A stretch of DNA of 64,000 bases, from the NCBI GenBank assembly GCA_043747835.1, contig JAYTOK010000032.1, positions 119,981 through 183,980 of the forward strand, given 5' to 3'. This DNA is from CADEED01 sp043747835 (GTDB taxonomy: Bacteria > Pseudomonadota > Gammaproteobacteria > Steroidobacterales > Steroidobacteraceae). Made by a program: the position numbers and the translations under genes. The notes beneath the pieces were generated by a model. The model saw only the letters and a list, made by a program, of their open reading frames with translations, had not been told where the DNA came from and did not search any database. The first letter of the stretch is position 1; each line of letters begins with the position of its first letter. Shown here piece by piece: positions 17,932 through 25,740 of this stretch.

Positions 17932-18809
17932 GCGGCCTCCTTCGAGACGATCGGCTTCCCGGCGGGCTGCATCATCGCGACGAAAAGATCCGCGACCGAT
18001 GGCGCCCGGGTTTCCCCGAGACCCGCGAGCGATGCTGTGTCCTTGCCATCGAACAACATCGCGAAACGCCCAAACACCTCGCGTTCATAGAAGGGCTTGA
18101 GCGCGCGTGCCCGCTCGACGTTGCCGGCTGTCGGAATGAGCTGCACGAAGCGTTCACCCAGCGTGTCCATTGGGGTGTCGAGCACTATTTTGCCGTGCTG
18201 GATGAACAGCACGTCGGTGAGGATGTTCTCGATCTCCTCCACCTGGTGTGTGGTCACGAGGATCGTGCGTTCCTTGCTGAAATAGTCGTTCAGCAGGTTG
18301 TCGTAGAACGACCGGCGGAACAGCAGATCGAGGCCGAGCGTCGGCTCGTCGAGCACGAGGAGCTTCGCGTCGATCGCCAGGATCAGCGCGAGATGCAGCT
18401 GCGTGACCATGCCTTTCGACAGCTGTCGCACGCGCTTTTCCATCTTGATGTCTGTCTTCGAGAGAAAGTCTTCCGCGCGCTTGCGATCGAAGCGCGGGTG
18501 CACCCCGGCGACGAAGTCGAGCGCCTGCGAAACCTTGAGCCAGCGAGGCAGCACCGCGACGTCCGCGATGAAGCACACCTCATTCATCAATGCGTTGCGC
18601 TGCGTGCGCGGGTCCATGCCGTGGACTCTGAGCTCGCCGTCGAACGGCGTGAGCCCGAGGATCGCCTTGATCACCGACGTTTTGCCGGCGCCATTGGGTC
18701 CGATGAGCCCGACGATGCGGCCGGGCTGCACGTTGAGATCGATTCCGCTCACGGCGAGCGTGTTGCCATAGGTCTTCGAGAGACCGCGCGCTTCAATTAC
18801 TGCTGTCAT
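17928..18809 (-). CDS. ABC transporter ATPase, YtrB-like
   Basis: 293 aa. Walker A GPNGAGKTSVIK, signature LSKGMVTQLHLALIL (a degenerate LSGGQ form common in YtrB-type and antibiotic-export ATPases), Walker B LLVLDEPTLGLDLLFR and H-loop LVTTHQVEEIEN. The C-terminal 80 residues form the extension typical of these exporters. It overlaps the GntR gene by 17 bases and the permease gene by four, so the three are translated together. Confidence 0.9.
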   Translation of the reverse strand: MTAVIEARGLSKTYGNTLAVSGIDLNVQPGRIVGLIGPNGAGKTSVIKAILGLTPFDGELRVHGMDPRTQRNALMNEVCFIADVAVLPRWLKVSQALDFVAGVHPRFDRKRAEDFLSKTDIKMEKRVRQLSKGMVTQLHLALILAIDAKLLVLDEPTLGLDLLFRRSFYDNLLNDYFSKERTILVTTHQVEEIENILTDVLFIQHGKIVLDTPMDTLGERFVQLIPTAGNVERARALKPFYEREVFGRFAMLFDGKDTASLAGLGETRAPSVADLFVAMMQPAGKPIVSKEAA

Positions 18810-19215
18810 CTTCTTCGCCTGCGTTGGCTTGCGTCGGGAACGGCTGGGACACCGGAGCCGATTTCGCGCCTTGTTTCATGAGTTCGTCCGTGGTGAAGCC
18901 GAGACGCGTGATCGTCGCGTAAACCTTCGGCCACTCGGTCTCGAGGAAGTACTGGCGTTCGTCTTTCATGAGCGCTTGTCGCGCGCCTTCGTTGACGAAC
19001 ATCCCGCGTCCGCGCTTCTTCTCGACCAGCTGCTCATCGACGAGCTGCTGGTATCCCTTGAGAACCGTGAGCGGATTGAGACGAAACTCAGCCGCTACAG
19101 CGCGGACCGAGGGCAACGGATCACCCTCTTTGAGGACGCCCTCGAGGATCATCGCCACCACTCGATCACGCAGCTGCCTGTAAATAGGCTGGCTGTCGTC
19201 CCACTGCGGGTCCAT
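18793..19215 (-). CDS. GntR-family repressor, YtrA subfamily
   Basis: 140 aa. N-terminal winged helix (QPIYRQLRDRVVAMILEGVL, then PSVRAVAAEFRLNPLTVLKG) followed by a short helical dimerisation tail, the size and form of the YtrA subfamily, which lacks the large ligand domain of other GntR proteins. It most likely represses its own operon through the palindrome at 19429-19456. It is preceded by a 51-aa membrane-peptide gene 15 bases upstream. Confidence 0.9.
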   Translation of the reverse strand: MDPQWDDSQPIYRQLRDRVVAMILEGVLKEGDPLPSVRAVAAEFRLNPLTVLKGYQQLVDEQLVEKKRGRGMFVNEGARQALMKDERQYFLETEWPKVYATITRLGFTTDELMKQGAKSAPVSQPFPTQANAGEEDDSSN

Positions 19216-19230
19216 GAGTGCTCCGGTTCC

Positions 19231-19386
19231 TTAGCCTACCAGAGCACTGACGGCCGCCAGGATGGCGCCGCCATCGTGCGGGAGGTTCACGATGCTGGTC
19301 GCATCGACGAAGGTCCAGCTCGCGAGGACCGTAAGAGTCAGCGCGGCGGCTGCGCTCGTGAGGGCTTTGAAGTTGAAGGTGATCAT
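19231..19386 (-). CDS. Small membrane protein, first gene of the YtrA-type operon
   Basis: 51 aa: Met-Ile-Thr-Phe-Asn-Phe-Lys then a hydrophobic stretch (ALTSAAAALTLTVLASW) and a second weakly hydrophobic C-terminal segment (GAILAAVSALVG). ATG at 19384-19386 has AGGAGA eight bases upstream, a better ribosome-binding site than most genes here, and ends with TAA 15 bases before the GntR start. I do not recognise the family. Position as the first gene after the operator-promoter suggests a regulated membrane peptide or a leader that sets translation of the repressor. Codon use is like the neighbours. Confidence 0.65.
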   Translation of the reverse strand: MITFNFKALTSAAAALTLTVLASWTFVDATSIVNLPHDGGAILAAVSALVG

Positions 19387-19428
19387 CGTCGTCTCTCCTG
19401 TCTCTAGGTACCCGGGAGTGGGTACGTG

Positions 19429-19456
19429 TTGGTGTTATATATAACTACAACACCAA
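19429..19456. promoter_or_regulatory. Putative YtrA-type operator
   Basis: Perfect inverted repeat with 8-bp arms (TTGGTGTT ... AACACCAA) and a 12-base AT-rich spacer; a second perfect 12-bp palindrome (GTTATATATAAC, 19434-19445) is nested inside. It covers the presumed -10 of the operon, as expected for GntR autoregulation. Confidence 0.65.
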
Positions 19457-19467
19457 TCCAGATGCAA
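19438..19467 (-). promoter_or_regulatory. Putative promoter of the YtrA-type operon
   Basis: On the minus strand TTGCAT (19467-19462) and TATATA (19443-19438) are separated by 18 bases, about 50 bases before the 51-aa gene. The -10 falls inside the palindromic operator. Confidence 0.55.
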
Positions 19468-19537
19468 GCGTTTAACCCGTTTTTTTTGCTTGTGCGTTGC
19501 AGTCCTTGAGGCGACCTTTCGCGCGGCGGGAGTGACC

Positions 19538-19747
19538 ATGGGACCGAAGCTCTTGTTTGTAATGGGAATTCTGCTTGCCCACGGCGCGTTGGGTGCGGCC
19601 TGGCTCAAAGACGCGAGCCCGCAGACGCGAAATCCCGTCGCGGCCTGCGTCAGAACGCCGGGGTCATTGCCTGACCTCAGTCCCCGCCACGAAATCCTTG
19701 CGATGCTCGTCTTGCCGGCCAACTTCCAGGAGTCGATGCAGCCGTGA
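19538..19747 (+). CDS. Small hypothetical protein overlapping the sigma factor start
   Basis: 69 aa beginning MGPKLLFVMGILLAHGALGA, a signal anchor or signal peptide, then a polar tail with one Cys (NPVAACVRTPG). GGGAG stands five to six bases before the ATG, which is a good site. Its TGA overlaps the GTG of the following sigma factor frame (GTGA), a layout typical of translational coupling. No family recognised. The gene may be real or a chance frame; the ribosome-binding site, signal-like N terminus and stop-start overlap favour real. Confidence 0.5.
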   Translation: MGPKLLFVMGILLAHGALGAAWLKDASPQTRNPVAACVRTPGSLPDLSPRHEILAMLVLPANFQESMQP

Positions 19748-20403
19748 ACGCGGTCGCAATCATGATGGACGGTCTCACGACTCCCGAAAAAGGAACGCGC
19801 TTCGCGCGCGCCCCCGTCACGCGTACAGTCGCGCACGTGAGTGACGACGACGACGCGCAACTGATGCTCGCCTACGGCCGCGGCGAGCTGGGCGCCTTCG
19901 AAACTTTGTACAGCCGCCATCGCGGCGCGCTCTATCGATATCTCATGCGCCAGGCACACGACGACGAAATCGCCAACGACCTCTTCCAGGAAGTCTGGAG
20001 TCGCGTGATCGTCAACCGCGCGCGCTACGAGCCGCGCGCGAAATTCCGCACGTTCCTGTTCACGCTCGCGCACAACTGCTTCATCGACCATTGCCGCCGC
20101 ATGAAGGTGCGCCCCGCCGGCGCCAACATCGAAGACGCCGATGCCGCCGATCTGCTGCCCGCGAGCGACGAAGTGCGCCCGGATCGCATGCTCGAGCGCG
20201 CCGAGGATTCCCGCCGCTACCGCGCCGCGCTGGCATCGCTGCCGGCGGAACAGCGCGACGTCTATCTACTGCACGAGGAGAGCGACCTGTCTCTCGAAGA
20301 GATCGCGCGCGTCACCGGAGTCGGCACGGAAACGGCGAAGAGCCGTCTGCGCTACGCCGTCAGCAAGCTCAAATCGGCGCTTGCCGTCGCGGAGGCCGAA
20401 TGA
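19744..20403 (+). CDS. ECF-family RNA polymerase sigma factor
   Basis: 219 aa from GTG 19744. Region 2 reads FETLYSRHRGALYRYLMRQ and DLFQEVWSRVI; region 4 reads ALASLPAEQRDVYLLHEESD and LSLEEIARVTGVGTETAKSR, the helix-turn-helix for the -35. Family members usually begin close to SDDDDAQLM, so GTG 19837 (188 aa) is an alternative start; the longer form is shown because it overlaps the upstream small gene. Its stop overlaps the start of the membrane protein that follows, the usual place of an anti-sigma factor. Confidence 0.88.
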   Translation: MNAVAIMMDGLTTPEKGTRFARAPVTRTVAHVSDDDDAQLMLAYGRGELGAFETLYSRHRGALYRYLMRQAHDDEIANDLFQEVWSRVIVNRARYEPRAKFRTFLFTLAHNCFIDHCRRMKVRPAGANIEDADAADLLPASDEVRPDRMLERAEDSRRYRAALASLPAEQRDVYLLHEESDLSLEEIARVTGVGTETAKSRLRYAVSKLKSALAVAEAE

Positions 20404-21221
20404 CCGGCCAGGACGACGATTTCGAGGATTTCCTGCGCCGCAAGCGTCCCATCTTCACGCGTTCGGGCGAGGATCCGCTCGAGCCGCCCGCGGAGCTCGA
20501 CCGCCTGATCCTGCGCCAGGCGCGCGACGCCATCCAGGAATCGAAACCGCAACGCGTATTTCGCGCGCCGGGCTGGGGCATGCCAGTCGCGCTCGCCGCG
20601 ACGCTCGTGCTCGCGTTCACGGTGATCCTGCACACGGCGAATTCGCCGACTCGTGTCGCCGCCGAGGTCGATGTCCGAAACGTCGCGCGCAGCGTGGAGA
20701 CGGCGCCGGCCGCGGCGGAACTGGCAGAACCGGTCGCCGCGCCACCCGCTAACTACTCTGCCAACGCTGCTCCCGCGGCGCGCACCGACGGCATCATCGT
20801 CGCCGACATCATCGAAACCGAGGCCGATGTCCGGGCCAGCGAAGTCGCGGGAAGTGTCGCGCGTGCGCGCTCCGCCGCGCAGTCGGCCGGCGATCACGCG
20901 CTGGTGGCGCGTGAGGAAGGCGAGCGTTACGCGGAACCTCCGCCCGGCCCGATCCTGACCCCCGCGGAACAGGCCGCGCCCGCGTCGGCGAGCGTGATGT
21001 CGAAGTCCGCGGGCGGCGCCTACGCGCCGGCGCAGACCGATGTCGCGGACGCGGTTGCGCGCAAGGCTCCCGGCCTGTCGCCCGCCTTCCGCCGCGACTC
21101 GAAGGCATGGCTCGCGGAGATCGAACGGCTGCGTTCGACGGGCGATGTCGCGCGTGCGGACGCCGAGTTGGCCGAGTTCAAGCGCCAGCATCGGGCTTAC
21201 GCCACGTCTCCCGACCGCTGA
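20400..21221 (+). CDS. Single-pass membrane protein, presumed anti-sigma factor
   Basis: 273 aa, ATGA overlap with the sigma gene. Residues 1-55 are cytoplasmic (TGQDDDFEDFLRRKRPIF, PPAELDRLILRQARDAIQE), one transmembrane helix follows (GWGMPVALAATLVLAFTVIL) and the rest is an Ala-rich periplasmic region ending in a small helical segment (DSKAWLAEIERLRSTGDVAR). There is no zinc-binding HxxxCxxC motif, so it is not a classical ZAS anti-sigma; the role is inferred from position and topology. Confidence 0.72.
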   Translation: MTGQDDDFEDFLRRKRPIFTRSGEDPLEPPAELDRLILRQARDAIQESKPQRVFRAPGWGMPVALAATLVLAFTVILHTANSPTRVAAEVDVRNVARSVETAPAAAELAEPVAAPPANYSANAAPAARTDGIIVADIIETEADVRASEVAGSVARARSAAQSAGDHALVAREEGERYAEPPPGPILTPAEQAAPASASVMSKSAGGAYAPAQTDVADAVARKAPGLSPAFRRDSKAWLAEIERLRSTGDVARADAELAEFKRQHRAYATSPDR

Positions 21222-21234
21222 AGGCGCGCACTCC

Positions 21235-21243
21235 TGCTAGAAT
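21235..21243 (+). promoter_or_regulatory. Putative extended -10 promoter of mdh
   Basis: TGCTAGAAT is an extended -10 (TGnTAnAAT) 49 bases before the mdh ATG, just after the previous stop codon. No convincing -35 is needed or seen. Confidence 0.4.
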
Positions 21244-21292
21244 TCGGGCCCGATTTTTCCGGCCCTTCCTTTCTTCGCCTGGAGCCAGCTAG

Positions 21293-22270
21293 ATGAAACC
21301 CGCCGTCAATGTCGCCATCACCGGTGCCGCAGGCCAGATCGGTTACGCCTTGGCCTTCCGCGTCGCGTCGGGCCAGATGCTGGGCGCGGATACACCGGTC
21401 AATCTGCACCTCCTCGAAGTCACGCCCGCGCTGCCGCAACTCGCGGGCGTCGTCATGGAGCTCAACGACTGCGCCTTCCCGACGCTCAACAGGATCGTCG
21501 CGACGGACGACGCGCGCGTCGCGTTCAAGGACTGCCACGCCGCGTTGCTCGTGGGCGCGCGCCCGCGCGGTCCCGGCATGGAGCGCAAGGATCTGCTGCT
21601 CGCCAATGCGCAGATTTTCTCCGCGCAGGGCAAGGCGATGAATGAAGTGGCGGATCGGAACATCCGCGTGCTCGTCGTCGGCAATCCGGCGAACACCAAC
21701 GCGATGATCGCGCGGGCGAACGCGAAGGACCTGAACCCGCGCAACTTCACGGCGATGACGCGCCTCGATCACAACCGCGCCGTGTCGCAGCTCGCCGAGA
21801 AGACCGGCAGCCACGTCACGAAGGTCCGCAAGATGCTGATCTGGGGCAACCACTCCGCGACCCAGTACCCCGACTTGAACTTCTGCACCGTCGACGGAAA
21901 ATCCGCGCAGTCGCTCGTCGACCGCAAGTGGTACGAAGAAACCTTCATCCCGACCGTGCAGCAGCGCGGCGCCGCAATTATCAAAGCGCGCGGAGCGTCG
22001 TCGGCGGCTTCGGCCGCATCCGCCGCGATCGACCACATGCGCGACTGGCATCTCGGCACTTCCGCCGACAACTTCATCAGCATGGCCGTGCCGTCCGACG
22101 GCAGCTACGGCATCAAGGAAGGCGTGGTGTATTCGTACCCCGTCACCTGCGCGAACGGTGAATACAAAGTCGTGCAGGGCCTCGCGGTGGACGATTTCTC
22201 GCGCGGCCGCATGGACGCCACGGACAAGGAACTGCGCGAAGAGCGCGACGGCGTCAAAGAGCTGATCTGA
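21293..22270 (+). CDS. mdh: Malate dehydrogenase (NAD)
   Basis: 325 aa, citric acid cycle enzyme converting malate and oxaloacetate. NAD-binding GAAGQIGYALAFRVASG at the N terminus, substrate loop ARPRGPGMERKD with the two Arg, NPANTNAMIA, MTRLDHNRA with Asp and Arg, and catalytic His in WGNHSATQYPD. It belongs to the 325-330 aa type found in many Beta- and Gammaproteobacteria rather than the 312-aa E. coli type. GGAG eight bases upstream supports the start. Confidence 0.96.
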   Translation: MKPAVNVAITGAAGQIGYALAFRVASGQMLGADTPVNLHLLEVTPALPQLAGVVMELNDCAFPTLNRIVATDDARVAFKDCHAALLVGARPRGPGMERKDLLLANAQIFSAQGKAMNEVADRNIRVLVVGNPANTNAMIARANAKDLNPRNFTAMTRLDHNRAVSQLAEKTGSHVTKVRKMLIWGNHSATQYPDLNFCTVDGKSAQSLVDRKWYEETFIPTVQQRGAAIIKARGASSAASAASAAIDHMRDWHLGTSADNFISMAVPSDGSYGIKEGVVYSYPVTCANGEYKVVQGLAVDDFSRGRMDATDKELREERDGVKELI

Positions 22271-22284
22271 CGAAATAGACGCAG

Positions 22285-22306
22285 GCGCGCGCCTCAGGGC
22301 GCGCGC
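22285..22306. terminator. GC-rich hairpin at the mdh / methyltransferase convergence
   Basis: 9-bp stem (22285-22293 with 22298-22306) and a TCAG loop. The loop holds the TCA that is the TGA stop of the convergent methyltransferase gene. No T run; presumed two-way terminator. Confidence 0.55.
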
Positions 22307-23064
22307 AGCCGTGCGGCCTTGAGGCCGAGCGGCATGCGCAGCGGCGAACGCGCGTCGGAATCGGGCCAGATTCCGGCGAGCGCCGCCCCCAGCAATGGCA
22401 CCGGATCGGTGCCATTCGCTTTTTGGTAGCGCGCGGTCGCCGACCAGCTGCTTACGTACCCCAGCACCTGCGGCAGCGTCCACTCGAGCGTGAGCCCGAA
22501 TTCCGGCGCCGCGAGAAGTTCGTAGCCGAGGTCCTCCGGAAACGGCGGCAGCGTCGCGTAATTGGCATCGACATGTTTGCGCTCGGGCGGCCAGTGCGGC
22601 CCGACGACGTTCGAGTAGAAATCCTCGAAGCGCGCATCGAGCGCCGCGTCGACGAAACGCGGCCGCGGATAGGTCCACACCGCGACCACCGCGCCCGGCC
22701 GCGACACGCGCCAGGCCTCGATGTGAAACGCCTCGACGTCGAACCAGTGCAGCGCCTGCGCGACGGTCACGAGATCGACGCTGCGGTCTGGCAGCCCCGA
22801 CGCTTCCGCCGGTGCCACCGAATAGCGCACCCGCGGATGCGGCTTCGCCGCGGCGATCTGTTCGGCCGCGACATCGGTGGCGTGCACGACGGAAAAATAT
22901 CCCGCGAGCGCAACGCTCGCCTGACCGCTGCCGCAGCCCGCATCCCAGACCGCTTCCCGCGACGGCGTAACACGCGCGAGCCAGGCGAACAGTTCCGGTG
23001 GATAGCCGGGACGGAAGTTCGCGTACTCGCGCGCGACGCTCGTGAACAATGTGGCGTTCGACAT
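22294..23064 (-). CDS. SAM-dependent methyltransferase, class I
   Basis: 256 aa soluble protein. SAM motif I reads VWDAGCGSGQASVALAG, motif II region HATDVAAEQIAAA, and LVTVAQALHWFDVEAFHIEA follows the methyltransferase-11 family, close to yeast TMT1/YafE-like enzymes with unknown small-molecule targets. It is alone on the minus strand, divergent from fadE with about 120 bases between. Confidence 0.85.
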   Translation of the reverse strand: MSNATLFTSVAREYANFRPGYPPELFAWLARVTPSREAVWDAGCGSGQASVALAGYFSVVHATDVAAEQIAAAKPHPRVRYSVAPAEASGLPDRSVDLVTVAQALHWFDVEAFHIEAWRVSRPGAVVAVWTYPRPRFVDAALDARFEDFYSNVVGPHWPPERKHVDANYATLPPFPEDLGYELLAAPEFGLTLEWTLPQVLGYVSSWSATARYQKANGTDPVPLLGAALAGIWPDSDARSPLRMPLGLKAARLRAP

Positions 23065-23148
23065 CGCTTCTTTTTACGCCTGCCGCAGGCCCGCCGGGGC
23101 CTGACAAGGCGTCAGATGCACCCGCGTAAACCGGGACGGGAATTGGAC

Positions 23149-23154
23149 TATAGT
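23149..23154 (+). promoter_or_regulatory. Putative -10 box of fadE
   Basis: TATAGT 28 bases before the ATG in an otherwise GC-rich gap; no clear -35 and no recognisable fatty-acid regulator site. Confidence 0.3.
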
Positions 23155-23182
23155 TTCCCGACCGCGAATCGAGGGGTCTTTC

Positions 23183-25729
23183 ATGCTCGGCGCAATACTC
23201 GTCATCCTTACCCTGATCGCCGCCGCAACCTACGTGGCGAAGGTCGGCACCGGCTTCACTTTGCTGTTCATCGGCGCGATTGTCTTTCTTGCGTACAAAC
23301 GGCTGCCGCTGATCGTCTTCACCATCGTGTTCACCGTCCTGCTCGCGGCGTACACCATCGTGCCGCCGCGCTTCGGAGTTCCGGGCTTCGGCGTCTGGAC
23401 CGGCTTTCTGTGGGTGATGCTCGCCGCGCTCTGGCTCCTCAACGTCCGGCCGCTGCGCAAGGCGCTGATCTCGCGACCGTTCCTCAAGGCGTACATGCGC
23501 CTGCTGCCGTCGATGTCGCAGACCGAGAAGGAAGCGCTCGAGGCCGGCACCGTGTGGTGGGATGGCGAGCTCTTCTCGGGCAAGCCCAAGTTCGAGAAGT
23601 TGTTAGCCAGCAAGGCGCCCGTGCTGACGCAGGAAGAGCAGGCCTTCCTCGATGGCCCTTGCGAAGAGTTGTGCCGGATGTTCGACGACTGGGACGTCAC
23701 GCACAAGCGCGCGGACATGCCCCCGCACGTCTGGGACTATCTGAAGAAGAAGGGCTTCTTCGCGATGATCATCCCGAAGAAGTACGGCGGTCTCGAGTTC
23801 TCCGCTTATGGCCACTCCTGCGTGCTCGTGAAACTCGCGAGCCGCTCCGGCCTGCTCGCGGCAACGACCGCCGTGCCGAACTCGCTCGGCCCCGCCGAGC
23901 TGCTCAATCACTACGGCACCGAGGAGCAGAAGAACTACTACCTGCCGCGTCTAGCTAAGGGTGAAGAAGTCCCCTGCTTCGCGCTCACGCATCCGCGCGC
24001 GGGTTCCGACGCCGCCTCACTCCCGGACACCGGCGTCGTTTGCCGCGGGATGTACCAGGGCAAAGAGATCGTGGGCCTCAAGCTCAACTTCTCGAAGCGC
24101 TACATCACGCTCGCGCCCATCGCCACCGTCGTCGGCCTCGCGTTCCGCCTCTACGACCCGGACAAGTTGTTAGGTGGCGAGAAGACGGACTACGGCATCA
24201 CCTGCGCATTGATTCCGCGCGCGACACCGGGCCTCGAGATCGGCCGCCGCCATTTCCCGCTCAACGTGCCGTTCCAGAACGGGCCGCTGTCGGGCAAGGA
24301 CGTGTTCGTTCCCCTCGACACCATCATCGGCGGACCCGCCATGGCCGGTCAGGGCTGGCGCATGCTCGTCGAGCAGTTGTCGGTGGGCCGCTGCATCTCG
24401 CTGCCGTCGAATGCGACGGGCGGCGCGAAGCTTGGCGTATTCGCCTCGGGCGCGTACACGCGCATCCGTCGCCAGTTCAACATGCCCGTCGGCAAGTTCG
24501 AGGGCGTCGAGGCCGTGCTCGCGCGCATGGTCGGCTACACCTACACGATGGACGCCGCGCGCTCCGTCACCGCGGGCGCGATCGATGGCGGCGAGAAGCC
24601 GTCCGTGCCGTCCGCGATGTTGAAGTATCACGTCACCGAGATGGGCCGGCAGGTCGCGAACGACGCGATGGACGTGCACGGCGGCAAGGGCATCCAGTTA
24701 GGGCCCCGCAACTACCTCGGACGCAACTACCAGGTCGTGCCCGTCGCGATCACGGTCGAGGGCGCGAACATCCTCACGCGCTCGCTCATCATCTTCGGCC
24801 AGGGCGCGGTGCGTTGCCATCCGTTCGTGCTCAAGGAGATGAACGCGGCGCGCTCCAAGAACGTCGACGAGTTCGATCGCGCGCTGTTCGGCCACATCGG
24901 GTTCACGATCAGCAACGCGGTCCGCTCGTTCGTCATGGCGCTCACGCACGCACGCTTCACGCGCGTGCCCGACGTCGGCGACACCAAGCGCTACTACCAG
25001 CACATCGTGCGCTTCAGCGCCTCGTTCGCGTTCGCGGTCGATGTCGCGATGCTCACGCTCGGCGGCTACCTCAAGAAGAAGGAGAACCTCTCGGCGCGGC
25101 TCGGCGACGCGCTGTCGGCGATGTATCTCGCCTCGATGGTCCTCAAGCATCACGAGAACCAGGGACGGCCCGCGGACGATTTGCCCGTCGTCGAATGGGC
25201 CTGCCGCCACCAGATGTATCGCGCGCAGGAGCAACTGCACGATTTCCTGCGCAACTTCCCGAACCGCTTCCTCGCCGGCGTCATGCGCATCGCGATCTTT
25301 CCGGGCGGTCGCGCCTACAACGCGCCGAGCGACCGGCTCGGCCGCAAACTGGCCGACGCCGTACTGAACGTCACCGACGTTCGCGACCGGCTCTGCAAAT
25401 ACGTGTATCGAACGCTCGAGCCCACCAACGCGCTGGGCCTGCTGCAGGAAGCTCTGGTGCTCGCGCCGGCCGCGGAGGCCATCGAGAAGCGAATTCGCGT
25501 CGAGGGTGTGAAGGCCGGGAAAATCACCGCGCTCGATGTGCCGGGACAGATTGCGCAGGCACTCAGCCTGGGGATCATCTCGGACACCGAGGCCGCGAGC
25601 CTGCGCGACTATGACCGAAAGGTCATGGAGCTCATCAGCGTCGACGATTTCGAGTCGCATGAACTGGCCGCGGGCGCTTCATCCGACGAAGAACGTCCGT
25701 CGTCACCCGCCAACTTTCAGGTCGCCTGA
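23183..25729 (+). CDS. fadE: Acyl-CoA dehydrogenase, FadE type
   Basis: 848 aa, first step of fatty acid beta-oxidation. Residues 1-85 carry two or three membrane helices (MLGAILVILTLIAAATYV, VFTIVFTVLLAAYTIV, FLWVMLAALWLLNV) that anchor it, as in E. coli FadE (814 aa). The dehydrogenase body has the FAD-binding FALTHPRAGSDAASLPDTG, the PSNATGGAKL region and NDAMDVHGGKGIQLGP, and ends in the FadE-specific C-terminal extension. The family relies on electron transfer into the respiratory chain. It stands alone, but the next gene starts 11 bases after its stop. Confidence 0.95.
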   Translation: MLGAILVILTLIAAATYVAKVGTGFTLLFIGAIVFLAYKRLPLIVFTIVFTVLLAAYTIVPPRFGVPGFGVWTGFLWVMLAALWLLNVRPLRKALISRPFLKAYMRLLPSMSQTEKEALEAGTVWWDGELFSGKPKFEKLLASKAPVLTQEEQAFLDGPCEELCRMFDDWDVTHKRADMPPHVWDYLKKKGFFAMIIPKKYGGLEFSAYGHSCVLVKLASRSGLLAATTAVPNSLGPAELLNHYGTEEQKNYYLPRLAKGEEVPCFALTHPRAGSDAASLPDTGVVCRGMYQGKEIVGLKLNFSKRYITLAPIATVVGLAFRLYDPDKLLGGEKTDYGITCALIPRATPGLEIGRRHFPLNVPFQNGPLSGKDVFVPLDTIIGGPAMAGQGWRMLVEQLSVGRCISLPSNATGGAKLGVFASGAYTRIRRQFNMPVGKFEGVEAVLARMVGYTYTMDAARSVTAGAIDGGEKPSVPSAMLKYHVTEMGRQVANDAMDVHGGKGIQLGPRNYLGRNYQVVPVAITVEGANILTRSLIIFGQGAVRCHPFVLKEMNAARSKNVDEFDRALFGHIGFTISNAVRSFVMALTHARFTRVPDVGDTKRYYQHIVRFSASFAFAVDVAMLTLGGYLKKKENLSARLGDALSAMYLASMVLKHHENQGRPADDLPVVEWACRHQMYRAQEQLHDFLRNFPNRFLAGVMRIAIFPGGRAYNAPSDRLGRKLADAVLNVTDVRDRLCKYVYRTLEPTNALGLLQEALVLAPAAEAIEKRIRVEGVKAGKITALDVPGQIAQALSLGIISDTEAASLRDYDRKVMELISVDDFESHELAAGASSDEERPSSPANFQVA

Positions 25730-25740
25730 CCCGACGACGC

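Noticed and set aside
21197..23107. 636-aa minus-strand frame across mdh and the methyltransferase gene
   Set aside because: Crosses two well-supported genes and shows only low-complexity Arg/Gly sequence.
24040..25614. Long plus-strand frame of 524 aa within fadE
   Set aside because: Arg-rich shadow of the real frame with no domain signature.
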